From positions 248,001 through 312,000 of the forward strand of contig JAHDOA010000018.1 of NCBI GenBank assembly GCA_018435055.1: 64,000 bases of DNA. Reading direction: 5' to 3'. Below are positions 1 through 9,554 of the stretch, in pieces. Within the stretch, counting starts at the first letter, position 1. Each line of letters begins with the position of its first letter. Both the position numbers and the translations under genes were made by a program. Under the pieces are notes generated by a model, which was given only the letters and a program-made list of their open reading frames with translations, had not been told where the DNA came from and did not search any database. The stretch comes from Pelotomaculum sp. (GTDB lineage Bacteria; Bacillota; Desulfotomaculia; Desulfotomaculales; Pelotomaculaceae).

Positions 1-1068
1 CGCTGATGCGCGCGCCATATTTTCAATTTTTACAGGGTCCTTGAGATAATCCTGAACCAGAGATTCCAGATTGGCCAGATCGATCCTGACACCGGCGCCG
101 GCGGCGGTCATGAATTCTGCATTTCTTACCTCTTGACCCGGCAGGGGATCCACAATGAATAGCGGCAGTCCCAAAGCCATAGCCTCAGCACAGGCCAGTC
201 CGCCCGCTTTACCTATCATTAAGTCCGAAGCTGCCATTAATTCGTGAATGTTGTCGACAAAGCCATAAATCTTCACCAGGCATGACATGTCCCACGCCAT
301 ATTGTCCAGCTTTTCCCGCAGAGCGGCATTGACGCCGGCAACACATATCAGCTGGCAGCGGTTGCTATTTCCCAACGCTTTAAACACAGTATCAATAGGT
401 CCCATACCCAACCCGCCACCCATAAGCAGGACAACCGGCAGATCCGGCTCCAGTCCAATCTGTTTGCGCAGCAGGAGCTTATCATAGCGGGCAAAAAATT
501 TCGAGTGTATGGGTATCCCCGTCGCATGCACGCGACCCGGGTCTATGCCGAATGCCAGACACTGTGGTACCAAATCCTCGGAACCAACTATATAGTTGTC
601 TACTTCAGGAAATATATAAAAAGAATGGACGTCATAGTCGGTAATTATTGCAAATAACGGACCACTGAATATTCCTTTTTTCTTAAGAAATGATACTATG
701 CCAAGGGGGAAAGCGTGTGTACAGACAATAATATCCGGCTGGAAATCATTTATGTATTTGACCAGCCTGGGCGCGGCGGCAATGTTTATAATATGGCTGA
801 AGCCGGCCTTGCCTTTCCCCGATAAAGGCTTCCCGCGTCCGGCCTGTCTGTACAGGAACCCATACAGAAACGGCGACTTTTTCAACATTTCCATATAAGC
901 GCCCAGCACCATTTTCCCAAGGAACGGGCTGGCATAGCGGAAGGTGTCCAGAATCCTGATCTCAGCGCGTGGATATAGTACCTTAGCCGCTTCTTTAAGC
1001 GCTTCCGCAGTTCGCATATGGCCGGCCCCAACTGCCACGGACAGTATCAGAACTTTATTGAGTCCCAA
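1..1068 (-). CDS. processive diacylglycerol glycosyltransferase (MGDG synthase/MurG-like), 3' end cut by window
   Basis: Reading the minus strand from a TTG at 1068 gives 356 codons without a stop to the window edge. The N-terminus reads LNKVLILSVAVGAGHMRTAEAL, the nucleotide-sugar transferase entry motif with G-A-G-H seen in YpfP/UgtP and plant MGDG synthases. The C-terminal half has GGGLGMGP and the donor-binding stretch GKAGGLACAEAMALGLP. The expected product transfers sugar from a UDP donor to diacylglycerol at the inner membrane face. The start is supported by an in-frame TAA at 1074-1072 and an AAAGAGG ribosome site about 10 bases upstream. Only the last ~15-30 residues should be missing compared with family length. 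The exact lipid or sugar product cannot be told from sequence. Confidence 0.85.
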   Translation of the reverse strand, partial: MGLNKVLILSVAVGAGHMRTAEALKEAAKVLYPRAEIRILDTFRYASPFLGKMVLGAYMEMLKKSPFLYGFLYRQAGRGKPLSGKGKAGFSHIINIAAAPRLVKYINDFQPDIIVCTHAFPLGIVSFLKKKGIFSGPLFAIITDYDVHSFYIFPEVDNYIVGSEDLVPQCLAFGIDPGRVHATGIPIHSKFFARYDKLLLRKQIGLEPDLPVVLLMGGGLGMGPIDTVFKALGNSNRCQLICVAGVNAALREKLDNMAWDMSCLVKIYGFVDNIHELMAASDLMIGKAGGLACAEAMALGLPLFIVDPLPGQEVRNAEFMTAAGAGVRIDLANLESLVQDYLKDPVKIENMARASA

Positions 1069-1277
1069 AGTTTATGTAACCTCTTTCCGGATAAACATTT
1101 TCGGTAAACATTCCTCAGCCATTCCATCGGGGACATATCTCGGCTCAAAAGAAATGCCACAGATAAAGATGTGTCCCCATTCCGCTGTCCGGCGCCATGC
1201 CACGATACAAATCGCAAAAAAAGCGTGTAAGGAGTGCCAGGAGAACCGTCCCCTTGACACGCGCGCTGAAACCGCAC
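1069..1277. repeat. intergenic block of three dispersed repeat types
   Basis: The 209-bp gap between proS and the glycosyltransferase is almost filled by repeats. 1129-1178 is an inverted pair GGGGACATATCT...AGATGTGTCCCC. 1234-1260 is a palindrome GTGCCA...TGACAC around AGAACCGTCCCC. 1261-1282 is a small hairpin with a TGAA loop that, read on the minus strand, begins TGTAGGTGCGG. Related copies occur elsewhere in the window (6391, 53088, 6501). Short ORFs across this region are not credible genes. Confidence 0.75.
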
Positions 1278-2990
1278 CTACAGTTCTTTTAACATCTCCA
1301 GCACCGTTTGTTCGATTTTTTCCTCCGATACCATGGTTATTTCTCCGGAGCGGCGCGCCTTCACTTCAAGTGTCTTTTCCAAAACGGCTTTTGAACCCAC
1401 AGTAATCCGCAGCGGATACCCGATCAAATCTGCATCCTTGAATTTGACACCCGCCCGTTCGTAACGGTCGTCAAGGATGGTTTCAACACCCGCTGCTGTC
1501 AAATTAGTGTATACTTTTTCTGCCAGAGCAATTTGTTCAGGATCCCTGTTGTTAACCGGTATAACTACCACGTGAAAGGGCGCGATAGCGGCCGGCCAGA
1601 CAATACCGTCCCGGTCATTATTCTGTTCGACGGCAGCAGCCATAGTCCGGGACACGCCTATACCATAACAGCCCATTATTATTGGCTTTGCCTTGCCACT
1701 TTCATCCAGGTAGGTCGCCCCCAGCAGCTTGCTGTATTTATCGCCCAGCTTAAATATCTGGCCCACTTCAATCCCCCTGGCTTCTTTTAATTTTTGGCCG
1801 CAGCGGGGGCATGGTTCACCGGCCTCCACTATCCTGATATCAGCCAGTATATCTATTGAAAAATCACGTCCGGGGTTGACATTTAAGAGATGAACATGAT
1901 CTTTGTTGGCGCCGGTGACTGCGTTAGCGATAGACGACACTTCAAGGTCGGCAATAATTTTAACCCCTTGCAACCCGACCGGCCCGGAAAATCCTCTGGA
2001 TGCCCCGGTCACCTTTTTAATAGTGTTTTCTCCCGCCAGATCCACACGCAGGCATCCCAGCAGATTAAGCAGCTTTATTTCATTAACATCACGGTCCCCC
2101 CTGACGAGTACAGCCACTACTTCAGTGTCTGTCTCATAGAGTAGTGTTTTAATGATTTTCTGCGGGTGGGTACCCAGGAAGCGGGTAACCTCTTCAACTG
2201 TGCGGCAATCCTGTGTTTCTTTTTCAGCCAGTTCATTCATGCTTTCTTTGCCGTTATCCGGCCGGCTAATTTGCGCCGCCCTCTCGACGTTGGCGGCATA
2301 ATCACACGATTCATCTTCACAAAACAGAATTGAAGCTTCGCCGGATTCAGCCAGCACCATGAACTCATGGGTCTCACTACCGCCAATAGCCCCGGAATCA
2401 GCCTCCACCGGGCGAAAATGCAGGCCGCAGCGCTGAAATACCCTGGTATAGGCTTCATGCATTTTCATATAGCTATTTTCCAGGCCTTTTTCATCGCAGT
2501 CAAATGAGTATAAATCCTTCATAATAAATTCCCTGCCGCGCATCAGGCCAAACCTGGGACGCCTTTCATCCCTGTATTTATTCTGGATCTGGTACAGCAA
2601 AAGCGGCAGTTGTTTATATGAATTGACATCCCCCCGCACCAGTGTGGTTATTATTTCCTCGTGGGTGGGGCCGAGGGCGAAATCACGATCATGCCTGTCT
2701 TTCAGCCGGAATAGTTCCGGACCGTAAACATCCCAACGGCCGGATTCCCGCCAGAGTTCCGCCGGCTGTAATATGGGCATCAGCAGTTCCTGTCCGCCCT
2801 GCCGGTCCATTTCCTCCCGGACGATCCGCTTTATTTTTTTAAGGACGCGCATAGAAAGCGGCAGATAGTTGTACACCCCGGCCGCAACCCTCCTGATAAA
2901 ACCAGCGCGCAGTAATAACCTGTGGCTTACAACCTCCGCATCAGCGGGCGCCTCCCTTAGTGTCGGCGCTAATAACGCTGTCGCTCGCAT
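1278..2990 (-). CDS. proS: prolyl-tRNA synthetase, bacterial type with editing domain
   Basis: This enzyme charges tRNA-Pro with proline in the cytosol. The 570 residues match the long bacterial ProS form. Class II motif 2 is visible near residues 138-158 ([16 protein letters not shown]), motif 3 near 440 ([13 protein letters not shown]), and a YbaK-like editing insertion lies between them (about 230-390). A C-terminal anticodon-binding domain follows. The ATG at 2990 has GGGGGAG just upstream and starts 15 bases after ispG stops, so the two are probably cotranscribed. The order frr-uppS-cdsA-dxr-rseP-(ispG)-proS is the classic Firmicutes array. Confidence 0.97.
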   Translation of the reverse strand: MRATALLAPTLREAPADAEVVSHRLLLRAGFIRRVAAGVYNYLPLSMRVLKKIKRIVREEMDRQGGQELLMPILQPAELWRESGRWDVYGPELFRLKDRHDRDFALGPTHEEIITTLVRGDVNSYKQLPLLLYQIQNKYRDERRPRFGLMRGREFIMKDLYSFDCDEKGLENSYMKMHEAYTRVFQRCGLHFRPVEADSGAIGGSETHEFMVLAESGEASILFCEDESCDYAANVERAAQISRPDNGKESMNELAEKETQDCRTVEEVTRFLGTHPQKIIKTLLYETDTEVVAVLVRGDRDVNEIKLLNLLGCLRVDLAGENTIKKVTGASRGFSGPVGLQGVKIIADLEVSSIANAVTGANKDHVHLLNVNPGRDFSIDILADIRIVEAGEPCPRCGQKLKEARGIEVGQIFKLGDKYSKLLGATYLDESGKAKPIIMGCYGIGVSRTMAAAVEQNNDRDGIVWPAAIAPFHVVVIPVNNRDPEQIALAEKVYTNLTAAGVETILDDRYERAGVKFKDADLIGYPLRITVGSKAVLEKTLEVKARRSGEITMVSEEKIEQTVLEMLKEL

Positions 2991-3005
2991 GAAACTCCCC
3001 CTACA

Positions 3006-4055
3006 TTATATGTTCTCGATTTCTTTCAAAAGCTCTTCCACTAAACTGCCTTCCGGTACCTTGCGGATGATTTTGCCCTTGCGAAATATAAGCCCGAAAC
3101 CCTTTCCTCCGGCGATGCCCACATCTGCTTCCCTGGCTTCACCGGGGCCGTTTACCACACAGCCCATGACTGCTATTTTCAGTGGTCTGTTCACCAGTTG
3201 CAGCTTTTTCTCCACTTCTCCGGCAATCCTGATTAAATCTATCTCCGTGCGGCCGCAGGTCGGGCATGAAATAAGCTCCACCCCCCTGCTGCGCAGTCCC
3301 AGGGCCCTCAATATATCGTAGCCTGCTATAACCTCATGTTCGGGATGCCCGGTAAGGGAAACCCGTATGGTATCGCCTATACCTTCAGACAATAGTATGC
3401 CAATGCCTATCGCAGATTTTACAGTGCCGTAACGCAGTGTGCCGGACTCCGTTACACCTATATGTAAAGGATAGTCTGCTTTTTTGGCCATCAGGCGGTA
3501 TGCTTCTAGCATAAGCGGTACATTAGATGCTTTGAGTGATATTTTAATATTTGTAAAATCTAAATTTTCCAGGATATGAATATGGCCCATAGCGCTTTCC
3601 ACCATGGCGTCAGGCGTGACTCCGCCATGTTTTGCCAACTGCTCTTTCTCAAGCGACCCGGCGTTAACACCGATGCGGATTGGGATACCCCGGTCCTGCG
3701 CCGCCCTTACAACCTCTTCCACCTTGTTCCTGCCGCCAATATTGCCCGGATTAATTCTCAGGCCGTTTACTCCGGCATTTATAGCTGCCAGGGCCAGGCG
3801 ATAGTCAAAATGAATGTCGGCCACCAAGGGGATACTGATGCTCCTTAATATCCCGGGAAGAGCGTCCGCCGCCTCCCGGTCAGGCACAGCCGCGCGGATT
3901 ATATCACAACCGGCCTCAGCCAGCAGGTTGATCTGCTTAACAGTCGACACTGTGTCCCTGGTGTCTGTTTTGGTCATGGATTGCACGCTGACAGGAGCGC
4001 CGCCGCCGACCTGGACCCCGCCGATAAAAACCGGCCTCGTCTTTCTTCTATCCAC
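3006..4055 (-). CDS. ispG: 4-hydroxy-3-methylbut-2-enyl diphosphate synthase (flavodoxin/ferredoxin dependent)
   Basis: IspG is the iron-sulfur enzyme that converts MEcPP to HMBPP in the MEP isoprenoid pathway. The 349-residue product has the N-terminal TIM-barrel part and three conserved cysteines for the [4Fe-4S] cluster in SCPTCGR and GCVVNGPGE (about residues 262-300). The start is GTG at 4055 with AGGTGG 4 bases upstream. The ferredoxin gene at 9.4 kb is a plausible electron donor (inference). The enzyme supplies isoprenoid precursors used downstream by UppS in the same gene string. Confidence 0.97.
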   Translation of the reverse strand: MDRRKTRPVFIGGVQVGGGAPVSVQSMTKTDTRDTVSTVKQINLLAEAGCDIIRAAVPDREAADALPGILRSISIPLVADIHFDYRLALAAINAGVNGLRINPGNIGGRNKVEEVVRAAQDRGIPIRIGVNAGSLEKEQLAKHGGVTPDAMVESAMGHIHILENLDFTNIKISLKASNVPLMLEAYRLMAKKADYPLHIGVTESGTLRYGTVKSAIGIGILLSEGIGDTIRVSLTGHPEHEVIAGYDILRALGLRSRGVELISCPTCGRTEIDLIRIAGEVEKKLQLVNRPLKIAVMGCVVNGPGEAREADVGIAGGKGFGLIFRKGKIIRKVPEGSLVEELLKEIENI

Positions 4056-4109
4056 AAAACCACCTGCTTAAGTCACTTGCTTACCATTTATTAATACGGA
4101 CATACCATC

Positions 4110-4120
4110 GGGGACATTCT
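4110..4120. repeat. half copy of the GGGGACA intergenic element
   Basis: ACCATCGGGGACATTCT in the 67-bp gap between rseP and ispG matches the left half of the elements at 1129 and 6391, but the right arm is missing. Confidence 0.4.
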
Positions 4121-4122
4121 AC

Positions 4123-5157
4123 TTATCCGGAAATATGCAGTATGTCATTGTACGTTATTATTACCATCAACAACAGCAGCAGGCCGAACCCAACAAGGTG
4201 GATAAAATTCTCCTTAATTGGGTCAACCGGACGCCTTCTAATTTTCTCCCAGATTAGAAAGAGGATACGGCTGCCGTCCAGCGCCGGTATAGGAAACAGG
4301 TTGAACAAACCCAGGTTTATACTCAATATAGCGGCGAGCTTCAGCAGAATTACAAATCCGATCTGCGCCGCCTTGCCGATTTCACTGACCACGCGTACCG
4401 GGCCACCCAGATCGGCCGGCATCTGTCCGAAGATCATTTTAGATACAAAGTCCATAATGGCCGCAGTAAATCTGGCGGTCCATTCTATGCCCAGTGAAAC
4501 CGACTGCAGGAAACCCACCTTAACATATTCCTCCGACGGGTAAATCCCAATTAAACCACGACCGTCTTCAGATTTTAAGGTTGTCAATGTAAACTGCAGT
4601 TCCGAATTATCCCGCAACACGACAACTGAAATGTTCTTTTCGGGCCTTTCATTAATCAAGGCAACCAAATCAGTCCATTTATCAACAGGCTTACCGTCCA
4701 CAGCCACTATCTTGTCTCCTGCGGCAAGACCGGCAATTTGCGCGGGATAGCCGGCGTTAATATCCCCGATCCTGGTCCCGTTTGATGCAACAGGCTCTCC
4801 TTGCAAAGAAAAAACTACGGCAAACAGCAGCGCGGCTAGCAGGAAATTCATGAATGGTCCCGCAAAAATAACTGCGATTCTCTGCCCGACAGTTTTTTTG
4901 TTAAAACCCCGCTCCAAATCCTTTTCATCCACTTCTTCCTCCGGATCCATCCCCGCCATGCGGACAAACCCCCCAAGCGGAAACAGGCGCAGGCTGTATG
5001 ATGTTTCTCCCTTGGGGATCGCAAACAGCTTGGGGCCAAAACCGAGGCTGAACTCGTAGACTTTGATCCCCACCATTTTGGCCACGATAAAGTGGCCGAA
5101 CTCGTGGAACAGTATCAGTATCCCGAAGACAAAAACCGAAGCGATAAATGTTAACAT
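4123..5157 (-). CDS. rseP: RIP metalloprotease (site-2 protease family, RseP/RasP)
   Basis: This is an intramembrane zinc protease that cleaves anti-sigma factors and signal-peptide remnants. HEFGH at residues 18-22 supplies the zinc ligands and catalytic Glu in the first membrane helix. A single PDZ domain occupies about 120-200, and the second active-site segment NLFPIPALDGSRI lies near residue 294. The length of 344 is normal for Gram-positive members, which have one PDZ rather than two. It lies 21 bases from dxr. Confidence 0.95.
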   Translation of the reverse strand: MLTFIASVFVFGILILFHEFGHFIVAKMVGIKVYEFSLGFGPKLFAIPKGETSYSLRLFPLGGFVRMAGMDPEEEVDEKDLERGFNKKTVGQRIAVIFAGPFMNFLLAALLFAVVFSLQGEPVASNGTRIGDINAGYPAQIAGLAAGDKIVAVDGKPVDKWTDLVALINERPEKNISVVVLRDNSELQFTLTTLKSEDGRGLIGIYPSEEYVKVGFLQSVSLGIEWTARFTAAIMDFVSKMIFGQMPADLGGPVRVVSEIGKAAQIGFVILLKLAAILSINLGLFNLFPIPALDGSRILFLIWEKIRRRPVDPIKENFIHLVGFGLLLLLMVIITYNDILHISG

Positions 5158-5178
5158 TACAGCACCTCAAAGCAGTAT

Positions 5179-6339
5179 TTAAGTTGGGTTTTTAATGATT
5201 TTTTCAGCCGTTTTCCTTGCCATGCGGTCGGCCTCCATAATTTCTTCCAACACCGGTGTCTGCAGTGTCTTGTGTTTTAGCATAACACCCTCTACAACAT
5301 CTGGAATTCCCTTAAATGACAGCGCTCCTTTTAAAAACGAATCTACGGCCACCTCGTTGGAGGCGTTCAGCACGGCAGGCATTGTGCCGCCGGTCCGGCC
5401 GGCCTCGTATGCGAGGCGCAGGGAGGGAAACCTTTCAATATCCGGCGTTTCGAAAGTTAATCCTTTTAATTCCGCCATTTTCAGTCTCGTGGCTGGTCCG
5501 TTCATGCGCTCCGGATAAGTAAGAGCGTATTGTATGGGCAGGCGCATGTCCGGCGCCCCCATTTGGGCGATAATCGAGCCGTCGATAAATTCAACAGCCG
5601 AATGAATGATACTCTGCGGGTGAACCAGCACTTCTATCTGTGAGTAGTTTACCCCAAACAACCATTTAGCTTCAATTACTTCCAAACCTTTATTCATCAA
5701 AGTAGCTGAATCGATAGTCACCTTTTTGCCCATATTCCAGTTGGGATGGCGCAGCGCCATCTCTACCGTCACATTTTCCAACTCTGCGGCGCCCAACTCG
5801 CGGAAAGGACCGCCGGAAGCGGTTAAAATGATTTTTTCGACTTCATCCTGTTTATTTCCGTTCAGGCACTGCCACAGTGCGGAATGCTCGCTATCTACCG
5901 GGTATATATTAGTTTTTTTCTGCGATGATAAATCCATAACCAGTTGTCCGGCCGCAACCAGGGTTTCCTTGTTCGCCAGAGCGATATTTTTACCGGAGCG
6001 CAGGGCTGCAATAGTTGGGTAAATGCCGGCCGCTCCGGACACAGCTACAACGACGAGATCAGCCTCGCTCATAGAAGCCAGGGACTCCAACCCTTTCCCG
6101 CCCCAGCCCAACTCGGGAATTTTTCCGGAATCCAGCTCGCTCTTTAAAAGACCCAATTCTCCTGGCCCGGAAAGGACCGCATATAATGGTTGAAACTCCT
6201 TTATCTGTTCAGCCAGCAGGCGCCAGTTTTTTCCTGCAGCTAAACCTGTGACCATAAATTTGCCCGGCAAATTTCTAATTACATCCAGCGTCTGCCGGCC
6301 AATAGAACCAGTACTGCCAAGTATAACAACCTTTTTCAT
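5179..6339 (-). CDS. dxr: 1-deoxy-D-xylulose 5-phosphate reductoisomerase
   Basis: Dxr performs the committed step of the MEP pathway, DXP to MEP with NADPH. The N-terminal GSTGSIGRQTLDV is the NADPH-binding loop. NKETLVAAG and VDSEHSALWQ carry the metal and substrate residues, and the C-terminal helical domain is complete. The length of 386 is usual. With ispG and uppS close by, the region encodes a run of isoprenoid and undecaprenyl-phosphate functions. Confidence 0.97.
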   Translation of the reverse strand: MKKVVILGSTGSIGRQTLDVIRNLPGKFMVTGLAAGKNWRLLAEQIKEFQPLYAVLSGPGELGLLKSELDSGKIPELGWGGKGLESLASMSEADLVVVAVSGAAGIYPTIAALRSGKNIALANKETLVAAGQLVMDLSSQKKTNIYPVDSEHSALWQCLNGNKQDEVEKIILTASGGPFRELGAAELENVTVEMALRHPNWNMGKKVTIDSATLMNKGLEVIEAKWLFGVNYSQIEVLVHPQSIIHSAVEFIDGSIIAQMGAPDMRLPIQYALTYPERMNGPATRLKMAELKGLTFETPDIERFPSLRLAYEAGRTGGTMPAVLNASNEVAVDSFLKGALSFKGIPDVVEGVMLKHKTLQTPVLEEIMEADRMARKTAEKIIKNPT

Positions 6340-6390
6340 CGCCTACTCCAATTTGTAGAATTACCTCTCCATTCCAATCGGCATCCAATC

Positions 6391-6442
6391 GGGGACATAT
6401 CTCTGACCTCAGAGGAATGTCTAATTAGAGAGATGTGTCCCC
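6391..6442. repeat. GGGGACA inverted-repeat element, about 52 bp
   Basis: GGGGACATATCTC at 6391 pairs with GAGATGTGTCCCC ending at 6442. A second, inner inverted pair is seen around CTGACCTCAGAGG. It is a close relative of 1129-1178 and a more distant one of 26193-26241 and 34575-34622. It lies in the gap between the AI-2E-type permease and dxr. Confidence 0.7.
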
Positions 6443-6500
6443 ATTCCTCTGTCTAGGTACCATGTAACGGTATAAGGTTGCAGAAGAGGTCGCCAAAGAT

Positions 6501-6522
6501 GTGCGGTTAAAACGCGCCTACA
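6501..6522. repeat. TGTAGG/TAAA-loop hairpin repeat
   Basis: GTGCGGTTAAAACGCGCC followed by TACA. On the minus strand it reads TGTAGGCGCGTTTTAACCGC. The same format is present at 1261, 26270 and 61398. Confidence 0.55.
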
Positions 6523-6575
6523 AGGGAGTATCCTCCCCCCGGCTCGCATTGTATGGCTAAAGTCGTAACTATAAT

Positions 6576-6596
6576 TCTCACGTCCCATATCTCATT
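6576..6596. repeat. three-unit TCYCAYG heptamer tract at a stop codon
   Basis: Units TCTCACG, TCCCATA and TCTCATT. The stop codon of the 6592-7644 gene (complement of 6592-6594) lies inside the last unit. On the coding strand the tract ends GGGACGTGAGAATT, like the tracts at 45105 and 53148. Confidence 0.6.
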
Positions 6597-7644
6597 TCGG
6601 CCTGGGCAGGAGGATCCCTGCTTTGTAAAAAGACTGGATTGCTATCAGTAAAATAGGACCGATGATCAAGCCTGGCAGACCAAAAGTCCACAGTCCGGCA
6701 TACATGGAGACGAGCGTGGCCAGCGGGTGCAGGCCGAGTTTACCTGATACAATTTTTGTTTCCAGGACCTGCCTCACAATGAGAACTACCAGGTACAGAA
6801 CTGACAGTTTTACCCCGAACATAGTAGCGCCGGTAGCAAAAGACCATACCAGCCAGGGCAGGTAAATAGTTGCCGGTCCTAAAACCGGAATCAAGTCAAA
6901 AACACCAATAATTAATCCAACCAGCAGCGCGTAATCCGCGCCTATTAAATACAGGCCCGTAACGCTCATACACGTTGACACCAAAATTAAAATAGCCTGC
7001 GCCTTTATATATGCCATAAAAGCAGTCGCAACTGCCCTCGACGTGTTAACAATTTTTTCACCCCACGATTCGGGCGCCAGGTGTATTATAAAATTTATAA
7101 TGATCTGCTTGTCACGAGCGATAAAATATGATGACAGCAGTATTACCACCATTACAACAAGGGTGCCCGGAACCATTGAAATAAATGACAGGAGTGAATT
7201 AGCAACCCCGGTGGCTACTCCCTGCAGGCTGGAGGCAAGGCTGTTTAAGCTTTGCTCAATTGATGAGGTGATGCCGGGAGGCAGAGTTACATAAAAAGCG
7301 GTCGTTTTTTCAACCAGGGCCTGGACATAACCCTTTATTTCTACCGTCAATCCCGGCAGCGAAGCAGAGAGATGGATCAATTCGGTAACAAGCCGGATGA
7401 TAAGCAAGGACATGATCACACCTATAGCGCCGAAAACAAGCGCCATGGCGGTCAGGGTGGCCAAACCCCTGGACATTTTCGCTCTTTGCAGTATATTTAT
7501 CACCGGCTCCATGAACATCCCGATAATTATAGCTATAATAAAGGGCACAAGGATCGGCAGCGCATACTTAATAAAAACCATACCGGCCAGTATGGCTGCA
7601 GCGGTATAAATTATTAGTAATAATGGCCTCGGCATCAGGCTCAC
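6592..7644 (-). CDS. AI-2E family / YtvI-like membrane protein
   Basis: The 350-residue polytopic protein has about seven to eight hydrophobic segments. It shows the AI-2E transporter (UPF0118) layout: paired N-terminal helices, a long extracytoplasmic loop near 70-150, and a C-terminal helix cluster with the signature region GVFDLIPVLGPA and the loop KIVSGKLGLHPLATL. Spore-formers have several paralogues (for example YtvI), and the substrate is not known from sequence. It begins 1 base after the cdsA stop, so it is surely cotranscribed with cdsA. Its stop codon is embedded in a heptamer repeat tract. Confidence 0.8.
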   Translation of the reverse strand: MSLMPRPLLLIIYTAAAILAGMVFIKYALPILVPFIIAIIIGMFMEPVINILQRAKMSRGLATLTAMALVFGAIGVIMSLLIIRLVTELIHLSASLPGLTVEIKGYVQALVEKTTAFYVTLPPGITSSIEQSLNSLASSLQGVATGVANSLLSFISMVPGTLVVMVVILLSSYFIARDKQIIINFIIHLAPESWGEKIVNTSRAVATAFMAYIKAQAILILVSTCMSVTGLYLIGADYALLVGLIIGVFDLIPVLGPATIYLPWLVWSFATGATMFGVKLSVLYLVVLIVRQVLETKIVSGKLGLHPLATLVSMYAGLWTFGLPGLIIGPILLIAIQSFYKAGILLPRPK

Positions 7645-7645
7645 C

Positions 7646-8446
7646 TCAATTTTTTATAAACAAGAGCACAAAGTAATAAACCAGCGGTGCAGTAAAAAGC
7701 ATGCTGTCAATACGGTCCAGAATACCACCGTGCCCCGGTATCAGATCGCTGGAGTCTTTAACTCCGGCCTGCCTTTTGAAAGCTGATTCCAGCAGGTCCC
7801 CCACCAGCGCTGCGGCGCCCAGGCACAAACCCAGCAGCAATACCTTGGCCACAGGAAGAAATGTATATAAAACAGAAAACACAGCAGCCACCAGGATGCT
7901 CCCCGCGAAACCGCCGACAGCCCCCTCCAGTGTTTTTTTAGGACTCAGCGTTGGAGCGATCCTTCTTCTGCCGAATAGTTTCCCGACAAAATACGCGGAG
8001 GTGTCAGTGGCCCACGTTGCGGTCAGGGTGAAGATCAACCAGATCCAACCATCAGGCATCATCCTGAGAAGGTAAAAATAATTCAGCAGCCCCACATACA
8101 TTATTCCCATCATGGCGCCGGCGCTGTCAAGCAGTGAATAGCGCGGGTATAACGCTACTGTGGCCAGGAGATACATAAACAGGATAATTGTAATAGTGGG
8201 ACCGGGGTAGCCGTCTTTATAAAGAAATGAACCGGCGGTCATAATTAACCCGCCTGCCAGTGTCAGCCAAAGCGAGGGTTTCAACCCCAGCTTTGTCAGC
8301 ATTTCATTCACTTCCTTAAGACCCAGGACAATAATCAGCCCTATCAGCAGTAGTAAAGGGATACCCCCAAACCATACAGCTATAACAACCAGGGGAATAC
8401 CGACAAAGGCGCTTATAATCCTTTGCGCAAGCAAAATATTCACCAA
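7646..8446 (-). CDS. cdsA: phosphatidate cytidylyltransferase (CDP-diacylglycerol synthase)
   Basis: CdsA makes CDP-diacylglycerol from phosphatidate and CTP at the membrane, feeding phospholipid synthesis. The 266-residue protein has about seven to eight membrane segments and the C-terminal CDP-diglyceride synthetase signature around KKTLEGAVGGF and SDLIPGHGGILDRIDS. It is preceded by uppS with a 27-base gap, the conserved uppS-cdsA pair. Confidence 0.95.
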   Translation of the reverse strand: MVNILLAQRIISAFVGIPLVVIAVWFGGIPLLLLIGLIIVLGLKEVNEMLTKLGLKPSLWLTLAGGLIMTAGSFLYKDGYPGPTITIILFMYLLATVALYPRYSLLDSAGAMMGIMYVGLLNYFYLLRMMPDGWIWLIFTLTATWATDTSAYFVGKLFGRRRIAPTLSPKKTLEGAVGGFAGSILVAAVFSVLYTFLPVAKVLLLGLCLGAAALVGDLLESAFKRQAGVKDSSDLIPGHGGILDRIDSMLFTAPLVYYFVLLFIKN

Positions 8447-8473
8447 CCCGTCAGGTTTGTTCTGTTGTCATTT

Positions 8474-9265
8474 TTACAAACCGCCGAATCGCCTTTCCCG
8501 GCTCTGGTATTCGACTATGGCGTTGATTAAATGTATCCGGCGAAAGTCCGGCCACAATACAGTAGTATGCCAGAACTCGGTATACGCCAGCTGCCAGAGC
8601 AAAAAGTTGCTAACCCGGAAGTCGCCGGAAGGTCTGATCAGCAGATCCGGGTCAGGCTGACCGGATGTGTACAGGTGTTGCGATACAGTATTAACGTCGA
8701 TCTGATCAACGGATAAGCTGCCGCTATTGACTTTTAACGCTATTGCCCGGACTGCTTCAATAATTTCAGTACGCCCACCGTAATTTAAAGCCAGGTTTAG
8801 GACCAGCCCCTTATTAATTTTGCTGCGCTCCACAGCCATGCGCAGCGCTTCAATGACACCGGGCGGCAATTCATTCAGTTTTCCGATTGGATTTACCTTT
8901 ACACCTTCCTGGCACAATTCATCTATTTCTTTGTAAAGGTATTCCACCAGCAGGTCCATTAGGACATTTACTTCATCCTGGGGTCGTTTCCAGTTTTCCG
9001 TCGAAAATGCATAAACGGTTAAAAATTGTACATTAAACTCGGAACAGGCCCTGACAATATCCCTCAGAGATTCCACGCCGGCCTTATGTCCAAAAAACCT
9101 GGGCAGGCCGCGGCTGTTTGCCCACCGGCCGTTGCCGTCCATAATAATGGCGATATGCCTGGGCATTCTGTTCCAATCGATTTTCGCTAATAATTTTTCC
9201 AGATCTGCCCCGCTTTGTCCTTGCGGTTCTTTCTGACGCCACAGGCGGGCAATTCTATTGTACAT
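8474..9265 (-). CDS. uppS: undecaprenyl diphosphate synthase (isoprenyl transferase)
   Basis: UppS condenses eight IPP units onto farnesyl diphosphate to make the undecaprenyl carrier for cell-wall synthesis. The motif HIAIIMDGNGRWA holds the catalytic Asp, and the C-terminal signature RPSGDFRVSNFLLWQ-YTEFW is intact. I place the start at ATG 9265, preceded by GGGAGTGG about 9 bases away, giving 263 residues. An upstream in-frame TTG at 9292 would add nine residues but has no good ribosome site. Confidence 0.95.
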   Translation of the reverse strand: MYNRIARLWRQKEPQGQSGADLEKLLAKIDWNRMPRHIAIIMDGNGRWANSRGLPRFFGHKAGVESLRDIVRACSEFNVQFLTVYAFSTENWKRPQDEVNVLMDLLVEYLYKEIDELCQEGVKVNPIGKLNELPPGVIEALRMAVERSKINKGLVLNLALNYGGRTEIIEAVRAIALKVNSGSLSVDQIDVNTVSQHLYTSGQPDPDLLIRPSGDFRVSNFLLWQLAYTEFWHTTVLWPDFRRIHLINAIVEYQSRERRFGGL

Positions 9266-9354
9266 ATATATCAACCACTCCCAGCCCCTCAAAAAGTAAA
9301 GAACAAGGCAGATTATGCATTCCTGTTATTTCCAATAAATAAGTTTATATAAAC

Positions 9355-9376
9355 AACCCCCTCATGTGAGGGGGTT
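9355..9376 (-). terminator. probable terminator after the ferredoxin gene
   Basis: A perfect 10-bp stem AACCCCCTCA/TGAGGGGGTT with a 2-base centre. In the minus-strand transcript it is followed by GTTTATAT. It lies 10 bases beyond the ferredoxin stop and before uppS. Confidence 0.7.
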
Positions 9377-9385
9377 AAGCGATTA

Positions 9386-9553
9386 CTACTCTTCAATGAT
9401 AGCCCCTGTAGGACAAGCATCAACGCAGGCTCCGCACTCAGCACATTTATCTTGATCGATTACATAAATGTCACCTTCGGAAATTGCATCGTTAGGGCAT
9501 GAATCCAGGCAGCTACCGCAGGCCAGGCATTCATCGGTAATTCTGTATGCCAA
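9386..9553 (-). CDS. 2[4Fe-4S] ferredoxin, clostridial type
   Basis: A small low-potential electron carrier. Two CxxCxxCxxxCP motifs ([12 protein letters not shown] and [12 protein letters not shown]) each ligate a [4Fe-4S] cluster. I choose the TTG at 9553-9551: it gives exactly 55 residues starting (M)AYRITDEC, the canonical clostridial ferredoxin form, and has AGGAGG 8 bases upstream. A longer reading frame upstream would include non-family sequence. The stop of the preceding small gene lies inside this ribosome site, so translation is probably coupled. Possible partners in this window are PorCDAB, IspG and the HgdC-type activators. Confidence 0.93.
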   Translation of the reverse strand: MAYRITDECLACGSCLDSCPNDAISEGDIYVIDQDKCAECGACVDACPTGAIIEE

Positions 9554-9554
9554 A

